The notes under the pieces are model-generated. The model was not told the origin of the DNA and searched no databases. It was given only the letters and a program-made list of their open reading frames with translations. The position numbers and the translations under genes are program-made. Below are positions 7,855 through 14,266 of a stretch of 20,148 bases of DNA, in pieces (position 1 is the first letter of the stretch; each line of letters starts with the position of its first letter). Location: contig QNXT01000209.1 of assembly GCA_003973505.1 (NCBI GenBank), positions 1 to 20,148 on the forward strand. Reading direction: 5' to 3'. This DNA is from Bacteroidota bacterium (GTDB lineage Bacteria > Bacteroidota > Bacteroidia > Bacteroidales > UBA1556).

Positions 7855-7906
7855 TTTTTTACTTTTTGTTTTACCCTTGCCCTAAAGGGAACCAAAAAGT
7901 AAAAAA
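7855..7906. terminator. Stem-loop 1 of a convergent terminator region
   Basis: ttttttactttttg (7855-7868) pairs perfectly with caaaaagtaaaaaa (7893-7906) around a 24-nt loop containing ccctaaaggg (7880-7889). T/A-rich arms allow it to act on either strand. It lies 25 bp beyond the tcdA stop and 97 bp beyond the yedI stop. A bidirectional terminator is the simplest reading. Confidence 0.6.
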
Positions 7907-7915
7907 ATGAATCTT

Positions 7916-7965
7916 TTTTTCAATGGTTTCTACCTTTAGGGTTGGGGCTAAAAACCATTGAAAAA
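7916..7965. terminator. Stem-loop 2 of a convergent terminator region
   Basis: tttttcaatggttt (7916-7929) pairs perfectly with aaaccattgaaaaa (7952-7965) around a 22-nt loop. The loop contains cctttaggg (7933-7941), the exact complement of ccctaaagg (7880-7888) in the loop of the preceding hairpin. It lies 37 bp beyond the yedI stop and probably terminates that minus-strand gene. Confidence 0.6.
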
Positions 7966-8002
7966 GTGGTAAGAATAAGAATTAGAACTTAGCCGAAAAT
8001 GA

Positions 8003-8875
8003 TTACTTCTTCGATGGTTTTATCTTCAACCAAATTGATGAAATTATCGAAACGACACTCAATACAAAACTACCCACTAATAAACCGATTAACATTTCGC
8101 TTAATAGCGAAGGCCATTCCATAAACAGATGATGTAAAAAATCGATATGATGTAAAAAGATACCCCCTGAAACCATTAATAAAGCTAAGGTTCCAATTAC
8201 ACTCAAACTTTTAATCACTTTCGGCAAGCTCTTAATTAGCAATACCCCTATCCTATTTATAAAACTTTTAGGATTCGTATTAAGACTCATTAATTTATAT
8301 CCAACATCATCCATACGAACAATAAGAGCCACGATGCCATAAACACCAATAGTAGCCAAAAATGAAACAACGGAAACCACAAGTATTTGCACTAATAAAC
8401 TATGTCCTAAAACAGAACCCAATGCAATAATTACAATTTCAATACTCAAAATAAAATCCGTAATAATGGCTGATTTCACTTTTTGTTTTTCATTGTCTAT
8501 TGCATTGCCATCTAATTCACTTTTATTATTTCGATGTTTAGACTTAAAAATGTATTCGTAGATTTTCTCAACTCCTTCGTATGCAAGATATAAACCACCT
8601 GCCATAAGTATATATTGAATTACCCAAGGGAAAAACGCACTCAATAAAAAAGCTATGGGAAGAATAATTAACTTATTCAAAAATGAACCTTTTGTAATTG
8701 CCCAAAGTACAGGCAATTCACGAGAAGATTCAAAGCCCGATGCTTTTTTTGATGAGACAGCCAAGTCGTCACCCAGAATAGAGGCTGTTTTCTTAGCGCT
8801 GATTTTACTCATCACCACCACATCATCCATTAAAGCACCAATATCATCTAATATTGCAAAAAATCCAGAGGCCAT
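8003..8875 (-). CDS. yedI: DUF808 family inner-membrane protein (YedI-like)
   Basis: A 290-residue polytopic membrane protein. The N-terminus LLDDI-like region with AKKTASILGDDLAV, then SRELPVLWAITKGSFLNK and the segment GGLYLAYEGVEKI, closely matches E. coli YedI. Several hydrophobic helices span roughly residues 65-115 and 135-285, with a short polar stretch near 110-135. The family's molecular function is not established. It stands alone on the minus strand, convergent with tcdA. The chosen ATG gives the conserved family N-terminus. Confidence 0.92.
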   Translation of the reverse strand: MASGFFAILDDIGALMDDVVVMSKISAKKTASILGDDLAVSSKKASGFESSRELPVLWAITKGSFLNKLIILPIAFLLSAFFPWVIQYILMAGGLYLAYEGVEKIYEYIFKSKHRNNKSELDGNAIDNEKQKVKSAIITDFILSIEIVIIALGSVLGHSLLVQILVVSVVSFLATIGVYGIVALIVRMDDVGYKLMSLNTNPKSFINRIGVLLIKSLPKVIKSLSVIGTLALLMVSGGIFLHHIDFLHHLFMEWPSLLSEMLIGLLVGSFVLSVVSIISSIWLKIKPSKK

Positions 8876-8896
8876 TATTTGAGTTTTAATTGACTG

Positions 8897-8904
8897 CGAA
8901 GATA
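8897..8904 (-). promoter_or_regulatory. Possible yedI promoter, -7-like TATCTTCG
   Basis: On the minus strand TATCTTCG differs from TAnnTTTG at one base and lies 21 bp before the yedI ATG. No convincing -33 element is seen. Confidence 0.3.
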
Positions 8905-8958
8905 AACATCAAGGCATTTGATTGGCATAAATTTTTATAATGAATAAGTGGTGAAATA

Positions 8959-9018
8959 CTATTCACCCAGCAAATGTTCCAAACCCAATTCACGAATACT
9001 AGTTTCACGCATTTCCAT
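8959..9018 (-). CDS. Possible 19-residue peptide MEMRETSIRELGLEHLLGE
   Basis: An ATG-initiated minus-strand reading frame lies in the yedI-tRNA gap, with a second in-frame ATG two codons on. The codons are unlike the flanking poly-A/T DNA, and the peptide is polar and could form an amphipathic helix. No family is recognised, and there is no Shine-Dalgarno sequence or clear promoter. It could be a leader peptide, a gene remnant or chance. Confidence 0.2.
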   Translation of the reverse strand: MEMRETSIRELGLEHLLGE

Positions 9019-9040
9019 ACTAAAAAAAATTACAAAAAAG

Positions 9041-9070
9041 TTTGTCGAAATAAAAAAAAGTATATCTTTG
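9041..9070 (+). promoter_or_regulatory. tRNA-Arg promoter: TTTG - 18 bp - TATCTTTG
   Basis: The -33 TTTG at 9041-9044 and -7 TATCTTTG at 9063-9070 fit the Bacteroidota housekeeping sigma consensus with near-normal spacing. Predicted transcription begins about 8 bp before the mature tRNA 5' end at 9085. Confidence 0.75.
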
Positions 9071-9084
9071 CAGTCTCAAAACAA

Positions 9085-9158
9085 GGACCCGTAGCATAAC
9101 TGGATAGTGCACCACGTTACGGCCGTGGAGGTTAGGGGTTCGAATCCCTTCGGGTTCA
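9085..9158 (+). tRNA. tRNA-Arg, anticodon ACG
   Basis: A full 74-nt cloverleaf can be folded. The acceptor is GGACCCG/CGGGTTC with discriminator A. The D stem is GCAT/GTGC with a GG-containing loop, and the anticodon stem is CCACG/CGTGG. The 7-nt loop TTACGGC puts the anticodon ACG at 9119-9121. The variable loop is 5 nt, and the T stem AGGGG/CCCTT encloses TTCGAAT. A34 would be edited to inosine by TadA to read CGU/CGC/CGA. The 3' CCA is not encoded, so it must be added enzymatically. The gene stands alone with its own promoter and terminator. Confidence 0.97.
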
Positions 9159-9172
9159 CATAGCACACTTAG

Positions 9173-9209
9173 AAAAGCAATTCTTAACGAATTAAGGCTT
9201 TTTCTTTTT
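9173..9209 (+). terminator. Rho-independent terminator of tRNA-Arg
   Basis: AAAAGC (9173-9178) pairs with GCTTTT (9197-9202), and inside it CTTAA-CGAA-TTAAG (9183-9196) forms a tetraloop hairpin. There is a 4-nt bulge on the left arm, and a T-rich tail follows. Confidence 0.7.
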
Positions 9210-9326
9210 AGGCAGCTGTATAATTGGGCTGCGATATACCAAATGTTTAACTAATATTTCACCCACTCTCCCACTTGCTTAAAATTTGTTAGTGAGTACA
9301 GCCTTTCATTTTTCTAATTACCCCCT

Positions 9327-9344
9327 GCTCTGATTTCTCAGAGC
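9327..9344. other. Perfect 7-bp stem-loop GCTCTGA-TTTC-TCAGAGC
   Basis: A compact hairpin lies 47 bp beyond the stop of the minus-strand lipoprotein gene. Neither side carries a clear T-tract, so terminator function is uncertain. The rest of 9210-9391 shows no gene. Confidence 0.35.
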
Positions 9345-9391
9345 TTAGCTTTGGTATTGGAATCTGCACTAATTATGGCAAGTAGTAAAAA

Positions 9392-9721
9392 CTAAAATAT
9401 CATTACTTTCACAGTGCGCTTTTTTTCCTCGGCTTTATTTCCTGCTGCATCACTTACATTATATTTAAGCTCATAAGTACCTTCGGTGTTTACATCCACT
9501 GTACCCGAAACTTTCACATTTGCTGAAATATCACCATCTGTATCGTCATTGGCTTCATAACCAGGCTCCACATAGGCCGTTCCCTTATCGACAAACATTG
9601 GATTTGCTCCTTTAAGGACAATCGTTGGAGGTGTCGTATCCTTTTTCTCATCATCCTTTTTGCATTGCGTACTAAATAAAACCATAGTAAACACGAGCAT
9701 CAAAAATCCTATTTTCCTCAT
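9392..9721 (-). CDS. Small lipoprotein with one DUF5011-type Ig-like domain
   Basis: A 109-residue predicted lipoprotein. Its type II signal peptide ends in FSTQC, with Cys20 as the lipidation site, followed by a charged KKDDEKKD stretch. The rest is a single beta-sandwich domain (about 30-108). The pattern TPPTIVLKGANP...VEPGY.A.DD.DGDIS..V.VSGTVD...GTYELKYNVSDAAGN is the DUF5011/HYR-like adhesive Ig repeat. Such domains usually occur in tandem at the ends of large surface proteins, so a lone domain on a lipid anchor is small but not unique. It is probably cell-surface or periplasmic. It lies 22 bp downstream of the serine hydrolase gene and is likely cotranscribed with it. Confidence 0.85.
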   Translation of the reverse strand: MRKIGFLMLVFTMVLFSTQCKKDDEKKDTTPPTIVLKGANPMFVDKGTAYVEPGYEANDDTDGDISANVKVSGTVDVNTEGTYELKYNVSDAAGNKAEEKKRTVKVMIF

Positions 9722-9743
9722 AATTTCCTGTTTATGTTATTAT

Positions 9744-11291
9744 TTATTGCTTTTTAACTTTTGGATTATCCGTTCCTTTCATTTTCATAAATTTAAATTC
9801 TGTAAAATCAAAATCGGGATTAGGAACATCTATAATTAAATACTCAACATCTTTGTCTTTGGTATAAAAGAAAACTTTTCCTTGTGGTAAGGAAGGTACT
9901 TTTTTGAATTCTACAATCATAGTATCCCCATCAAACGGACTTAAATCACTACTAAATAAAGCGGTTCTAAGCATTTGCAGTTTCAACTTATCATCCTCCA
10001 TTGATACCATGACGTTTCCATATATTGGGTCTGAAAAAATACCCGTATATTTCACTAAATCCAAACTGGGTTTTGTAGCATCCGGTCTAATGGCAATCGG
10101 AACACGACGGTCATTTTTTTGCTGATAAGGTAATAATAATTGATTCCAATCGATGGTATCCTTTGCAAGAAAGGCGTCTAAAATTCTATTTTTAAGTGAA
10201 TTGTATAAAGAAGAATTTGAATTCGTCAAAATTACAAAACCCAAATTTTCTTCAGGAACCAAGCAGCTAAAGCTAATAATACCATCATAACCTCCTGAGT
10301 GGCTAATAATTTCACGTCCATGATAGTCATTTAATCCCCAACCCATACCATAAGCACGAAAATGGGTACTTGGCCAATAATGCCGATATCCTTTGCTTAC
10401 AACATGATTGATATGGGGCGATTTCATCATCAAATTCTGCTCAGGAGAAAAATAAGTATGTCCCTTATATGCTCCCTCATGCAACTGCATACGCAACCAA
10501 TAACTCATATCTGTAACATTACTAATAAGTGCTCCTGCCCCACTGATATTATCCCAATTCATAAATTCGATTGGGAAAACCTCATCGTTTACTTTATTAT
10601 GAGGCTTTGTTACATTCGATTTTTTAGTAAGCTGTTTTATGCTTGTTAAAGTTTGCTTCATTCCCAAAGGATTCAAAAATTCTTCCTGTATATATTGCTC
10701 CCATGGTTTTCCTGTAAGCTTCTTAATTATTTCGCCTGCGGCTATATACATGATATTCGAGTAGCCAAAATGCGTACGAAATTCATATTTTTGTTTTAAG
10801 TAACCCAATTTTCGAACTACTTCTTCGCGAGAATACGTTGTGCCATACCATATCAAATCGCCACTAAAAGTTTCCAATCCCGAGCGATGGCTCAATAAAT
10901 CAACGATGGTAAAATGCGCCGTAACATAGGGATCGTATAAATTAAAATAAGGAAGAATATCAACCACTTTTGTATCCCAAGTCAATTTACCTTGATCCAC
11001 TAAACGAGCTAAAGCAGCAGCAGTAAATGCTTTAGTATTGGAGGCAATTGGGAATAAGGTATTTGCATCCACTTTTTGACGTTTCTTCTCTATGTTCTTA
11101 ACACCATAACCTTTGGCAAAAACCAAAGAATCGTCCTTCACTATGGCAATAGCCATTCCTGGCACATCCCAAAGGGCTAAACTACGTTGGAAATAAGCAT
11201 CAAGACTATCTAATCGAGCCGTTTGTGCAAAACTGACCGAAGTAACAAAAAGGAATATTAAAACTCCTATAAATCTATATTTTATCTGCAT
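9744..11291 (-). CDS. Secreted beta-lactamase-family serine hydrolase (class C-like)
   Basis: A 515-residue member of the class C beta-lactamase/penicillin-binding-protein-like esterase family. A signal peptide ends in VSFA|Q at about residue 22. Catalytic motifs are SNTK (S84, K87), YSN (177-179) and HSGG (331-334), where true beta-lactamases have KTG. That points to an esterase or peptidase. A C-terminal beta-rich domain (about 410-505, DUF3471-like) follows. The frame is open up to 11483, but the ATG at 11291 is preferred. It gives a clean signal peptide and lies just downstream of a consensus -7 element at 11316-11323. Substrate is unknown, and antibiotic resistance should not be inferred. 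Confidence 0.92.
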   Translation of the reverse strand: MQIKYRFIGVLIFLFVTSVSFAQTARLDSLDAYFQRSLALWDVPGMAIAIVKDDSLVFAKGYGVKNIEKKRQKVDANTLFPIASNTKAFTAAALARLVDQGKLTWDTKVVDILPYFNLYDPYVTAHFTIVDLLSHRSGLETFSGDLIWYGTTYSREEVVRKLGYLKQKYEFRTHFGYSNIMYIAAGEIIKKLTGKPWEQYIQEEFLNPLGMKQTLTSIKQLTKKSNVTKPHNKVNDEVFPIEFMNWDNISGAGALISNVTDMSYWLRMQLHEGAYKGHTYFSPEQNLMMKSPHINHVVSKGYRHYWPSTHFRAYGMGWGLNDYHGREIISHSGGYDGIISFSCLVPEENLGFVILTNSNSSLYNSLKNRILDAFLAKDTIDWNQLLLPYQQKNDRRVPIAIRPDATKPSLDLVKYTGIFSDPIYGNVMVSMEDDKLKLQMLRTALFSSDLSPFDGDTMIVEFKKVPSLPQGKVFFYTKDKDVEYLIIDVPNPDFDFTEFKFMKMKGTDNPKVKKQ

Positions 11292-11315
11292 TTTATTGTT
11301 TTTGTTTATGAAACA

Positions 11316-11323
11316 CAAAGATA
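11316..11323 (-). promoter_or_regulatory. Promoter of the serine hydrolase-lipoprotein operon, -7 TATCTTTG
   Basis: On the minus strand TATCTTTG is an exact TAnnTTTG match 24 bp before the chosen ATG. A -33 element is not obvious. It rules out the longer start upstream. Confidence 0.6.
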
Positions 11324-11455
11324 AGGTTTTCATCAGAATTTCTTTTATTAATATGAATTTAGTCAAACGAAGAAGTTTTAGTATTTTACAATAAAAATGA
11401 GAAACAATAAAACGTGAGGTTTTGAAAACCAGTAATAAGAGTGCAATAAATTTTG

Positions 11456-11463
11456 TAGTTTTG
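11456..11463 (+). promoter_or_regulatory. Promoter of the T9SS protein gene, -7 TAGTTTTG
   Basis: TAGTTTTG matches TAnnTTTG 24 bp before the ATG at 11488. With the minus-strand element at 11316-11323 it makes the 11292-11487 gap a divergent promoter region. Confidence 0.5.
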
Positions 11464-11487
11464 TGTAAACTAAAACCAATCAATACT

Positions 11488-12864
11488 ATGAAAAAGATAT
11501 CCTTATTTATTGCAATTCTACTTATAAGTGGAACGTCATACGGACAATATTTCTTAAATCACAATGCTATTAACTCGCATAAAGATCATTATCTGCAAAA
11601 TCATCATAAAAATGCAGGCAACACTTCAAAAGTACAAACATTAACAAATGTAAAACAGTTAGACAGTTTGGTGGTTAATATTTATAATGGTAGTACAGCT
11701 ATTCGATATGCAAAAGAGTCTTTTATTTACGATACTCAAGGCAATGTAACTACAAATATTTCGGATGATTTCGATTCAAACTCCAAACTAAAACAGACGT
11801 ATATCTACGATGCAAATAACCGAGTTATTGAATATCAATTATTAGAATGGGATTATACCAACAATCAATGGAATAAAAAAACTAAAAAAGTAACAAACTA
11901 TGCTTCAAATTCTTATTCTACCGAGTATTCTGTATGGGACAACAGCTTAAATCAATGGAGCAAAGAGCAGAAGTCAGAATGGTTTTTTAATCAAGATGGT
12001 TTAGATACTTTGGGTAGAATTTACTCTTGGAATAATCAGTGGGACTTGGATAGCCGAATTCATATTAGTTATAATTCCAATAATGATATTATACTAGAAT
12101 TAAGCGAGCATAAATATGCTGGCAACTGGATTAATAATAGAAAGGATGAATATACTTATGATGCAAATAATAATCTAATAAATGAAATCCATTATCAATG
12201 GGATGCCCAGAGTAATAGCTACATTTACTCTTCTAAATCTATTTATGGCTATAATAATCAAAACAAAAAGGTTTATTATGTAGAGGGGGATTATAATCCA
12301 AACACTTCGTCATGGTATTTTTATGATAGTACCTATCAGTATTTTGCTTCAAATGGGGATATGGATAGCACAATGGATTTTACAAACCCCACTCCAAACT
12401 CTTCTTGGCAAATGGATTTAAAAACTAAAATGACTTATGATAATAACTATACATTTTCCAACTTAGTCTTGCCTATGACTCTGTTTACGGAGGATGATTT
12501 AGAGCTTTTTAATCATATGCTTACCCAAATAAATGGTTATAGCTATGATAATGGACAATGGCCAAAAGATTTTGTTTACAATGTTTATTACTCTGATTTT
12601 GAAGGAACGGGTATTAATCTATCTACTACGAGAAATAAAATAAGCATCTCTCCCAATCCTGCAAATGATTATTTTCGAGTTAGTTTAGATAATATGCAAA
12701 TGATTGACATGCATATTTACGATGCTAGTGGTCGTTTGCTAAAATCACAAAAGTTGAATAGCAGTACGAACATTAATATTCAAGATTTAGAGCGAGGTAT
12801 TTATTTTATTCAATTTATTGATGAAAATCAAAATGTGCAAACTCATAAACTAATTAAGGAGTAA
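11488..12864 (+). CDS. T9SS-exported protein with YD-like repeats and C-terminal sorting domain
   Basis: A 458-residue secreted protein. The signal peptide ends in TSYG|Q at about residue 19. The middle (about 65-350) is built of degenerate repeats of roughly 40 residues. They resemble RHS/YD elements, with the pattern Y.YD..N.....E...W, for example TYIYDANNRVIEY and EYTYDANNNLINEI. The last 75 residues are a type A sorting domain: ISPNPANDYFRV, IYDASGRLL, L..GIYFIQF and a basic C-terminus. This directs type IX secretion across the outer membrane, with removal or anchoring of the domain. The ATG at 11488 is preferred over the upstream in-frame one at 11422, which precedes the promoter. The repeat part is Asn/Tyr/Trp-rich and probably beta-structured. 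Its function is unknown. Confidence 0.88.
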   Translation: MKKISLFIAILLISGTSYGQYFLNHNAINSHKDHYLQNHHKNAGNTSKVQTLTNVKQLDSLVVNIYNGSTAIRYAKESFIYDTQGNVTTNISDDFDSNSKLKQTYIYDANNRVIEYQLLEWDYTNNQWNKKTKKVTNYASNSYSTEYSVWDNSLNQWSKEQKSEWFFNQDGLDTLGRIYSWNNQWDLDSRIHISYNSNNDIILELSEHKYAGNWINNRKDEYTYDANNNLINEIHYQWDAQSNSYIYSSKSIYGYNNQNKKVYYVEGDYNPNTSSWYFYDSTYQYFASNGDMDSTMDFTNPTPNSSWQMDLKTKMTYDNNYTFSNLVLPMTLFTEDDLELFNHMLTQINGYSYDNGQWPKDFVYNVYYSDFEGTGINLSTTRNKISISPNPANDYFRVSLDNMQMIDMHIYDASGRLLKSQKLNSSTNINIQDLERGIYFIQFIDENQNVQTHKLIKE

Positions 12865-12998
12865 ATAGTACTTTGATAAAAACTCTAATGTAAACTCTCT
12901 TTATAAATTTATAAACAAGTAGGTAAACTCATGGAATAAAGAGTATTAAATTTATAATTAGCCCGAAAAGAGGCTCAAGAAAATAAAATCATAAAAAG

Positions 12999-13030
12999 TT
13001 TTGTTGTTTAAATAAATAGTCGGATATTTG
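12999..13030 (+). promoter_or_regulatory. rpsP promoter: TTTTG - 19 bp - GATATTTG
   Basis: TTTTG (12999-13003) and GATATTTG (13023-13030) fit the -33/-7 pattern with 19 bp between. The -7 deviates by one base from TAnnTTTG. Transcription should start near 13036. Confidence 0.6.
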
Positions 13031-13034
13031 CCGC

Positions 13035-13048
13035 CCGTTAGAAAACGG
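13035..13048 (+). promoter_or_regulatory. Hairpin at the 5' end of the rpsP leader
   Basis: CCGTT-AGAA-AACGG forms a 5-bp stem with a 4-nt loop at or next to the predicted transcription start. An A/T-rich unstructured stretch to the ATG at 13081 follows. It may stabilise the mRNA or serve in control. Confidence 0.4.
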
Positions 13049-13080
13049 TTTAAATAATTAAAAATTAAAACAATAAGATT

Positions 13081-13662
13081 ATGCCAGCAAGAATTAGATT
13101 ACAGCGCCATGGTAAGAAAGGACAACCTTTTTATCATATCGTTGTTGCGGACGGTCGTGCACCTCGAGACGGAAAGTTTATTGAGAAAATTGGCACGTAT
13201 AATCCAATGACAAATCCAGCTACTATTGATATTGACATCGATGGAGCTGTAGAGTGGTTAGGCAAAGGAGCTCAACCATCTGACACTGTACGTGCAATCC
13301 TTTCTTATAAAGGAGTTATGTACAAAAAACACCTTATGGGTGGTGTTGCTAAAAACGCTTTCACTATGGAAGAGGCTGAGAAACGTTTCGAAGCTTGGGC
13401 TGCTGAAAAAGCCGCTAAGATTAGCAATGCAACAAATGCAGTGCGTGAAGAATTGAAAAAAGATAAAGATGCTCGTTTCGAAGCTGAGTCAAAAATCCGT
13501 CAAGGACGTTTGGACGAAATAGCTAAGAAAAAAGCTGAAGAAATCGAAGCTCAAGTTGCTGCTGCTAAAGAAGCAGAAGCTGCTAAAGCTGCTGCTGAGG
13601 CTCCTGCAGAAGATGCAGCTGAGGCTACTGAAGATTCAAAAGAAGAAGCTGCTGCTGAATAA
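13081..13662 (+). CDS. rpsP: 30S ribosomal protein S16 with long C-terminal extension
   Basis: S16 of the small ribosomal subunit, needed for 30S assembly. The core begins [24 protein letters not shown] and continues with [14 protein letters not shown] and [16 protein letters not shown] (residues 1-83). Beyond it lies about 110 residues of charged, Ala/Glu/Lys-rich sequence, probably helical (100-170), then an acidic Ala-Glu tail. Long S16 tails are usual in Bacteroidota, whereas E. coli S16 ends at 82. It is monocistronic here, with its own promoter and terminator. The usual partner rimM is absent from this locus. Codons are more GC-rich in the tail than in neighbouring genes, as expected for high expression. 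Confidence 0.98.
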   Translation: MPARIRLQRHGKKGQPFYHIVVADGRAPRDGKFIEKIGTYNPMTNPATIDIDIDGAVEWLGKGAQPSDTVRAILSYKGVMYKKHLMGGVAKNAFTMEEAEKRFEAWAAEKAAKISNATNAVREELKKDKDARFEAESKIRQGRLDEIAKKKAEEIEAQVAAAKEAEAAKAAAEAPAEDAAEATEDSKEEAAAE

Positions 13663-13681
13663 GCACTGTTTCAGAATTATA

Positions 13682-13722
13682 AAAAAAGCCGGTAATCATT
13701 TGATTATCGGCTTTTTTCGTTT
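13682..13722 (+). terminator. Rho-independent terminator after rpsP
   Basis: A 17-bp stem has arms aaaaaagccggtaatca (13682-13698) and tgattatcggctttttt (13701-13717), with one G-U pair. It ends in a T-run, 20 bp after the rpsP stop. It is symmetric enough to serve the convergent minus-strand gene as well. Confidence 0.9.
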
Positions 13723-13745
13723 TAAGAAGTTCCTAACTTGCTGAA

Positions 13746-14171
13746 TCAAGCATTAATTCGGAAACTCAAATAATTATTTTCATCTCGGAATGCATATTCC
13801 AAATCCTCGGCAATTTGTACCGTTAATACCATTCCCAAATCACCGAGCGACTGCCTTAAGTAATTCGAATCAGAAGGGATATTCTCAATTTCTATGGGAT
13901 TAAAAAGCATAGCATTATTAATCATCTCAATTTTTATTTCTGGTGATTGATAATCCAAACTCATTTCGATAAAACCATCTTTCCGTTCCTCAAATCCATT
14001 AATTATCGTACTGCTTAGCAACTCTTCCAAAACAATATTTAACTGAAATAAAGCACGATCTTCAATTTCCCATAATTGCTTTAATTCTTCTATTGCCTTT
14101 TCAAGTTTAGCCACTTCATCAATAGAACTTGCAAACTGAATGCTGTATTTTGTGTTTTTTAATTTGCTCAT
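13746..14171 (-). CDS. RsbW-like HATPase protein with degenerate ATP site
   Basis: A 141-residue single-domain protein of the GHKL/anti-sigma-factor kinase (RsbW-like) type. The helix LNIVLEELLSSTIINGF (44-60) sits where RsbW has the N-box ExxxN. Here E50 is kept but the Asn is Ser54. The following D-x-G motif reads N85-N86-A87, before the LFNP that normally reads PFDP. The second glycine motif survives as GDLGM (110-114). Loss of both the Asn and the Asp/Gly suggests weak or no ATP hydrolysis. It may act as a binding-only switch partner. No anti-sigma antagonist or sigma factor gene is adjacent. It converges with rpsP and diverges from nnrE-nnrD. Confidence 0.65.
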   Translation of the reverse strand: MSKLKNTKYSIQFASSIDEVAKLEKAIEELKQLWEIEDRALFQLNIVLEELLSSTIINGFEERKDGFIEMSLDYQSPEIKIEMINNAMLFNPIEIENIPSDSNYLRQSLGDLGMVLTVQIAEDLEYAFRDENNYLSFRINA

Positions 14172-14266
14172 AACAAATATCCTTTCATTCCAATTTATGT
14201 GTAAATTTATACATTAATTCTCTTTGGAGTAGTCAAAAAGATTAATTGACTAATAATTTATTAGAT

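Noticed and set aside
9085..9158. tRNA gene as an integration site for a genomic island
   Set aside because: No integrase gene, no direct repeat of the tRNA 3' end and no shift in base composition are seen on either side.
9327..9344. Rho-independent terminator for the lipoprotein gene
   Set aside because: The hairpin is perfect but no T-tract follows on either strand, so it is listed only as a stem-loop.
9744..11291. Antibiotic-resistance beta-lactamase
   Set aside because: The third motif is HSGG instead of KTG, and a C-terminal domain typical of esterase/peptidase relatives is present; only the family fold is shared.
11292..11483. 64-residue N-terminal extension of the serine hydrolase
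   Set aside because: It would precede the signal peptide, overlaps the divergent gene and lies upstream of the -7 element at 11316-11323.
12960..12975. Terminator after the T9SS protein gene (AGCC/GGCT hairpin)
   Set aside because: The stem is only 4 bp, with no T-run, and it lies about 95 bp beyond the stop.
13556..13744. Leu/Lys-rich open frame overlapping the 3' end of rpsP
   Set aside because: It is the +1 shadow of the repetitive GCT/GAA codons of the S16 tail and runs through the rpsP terminator.
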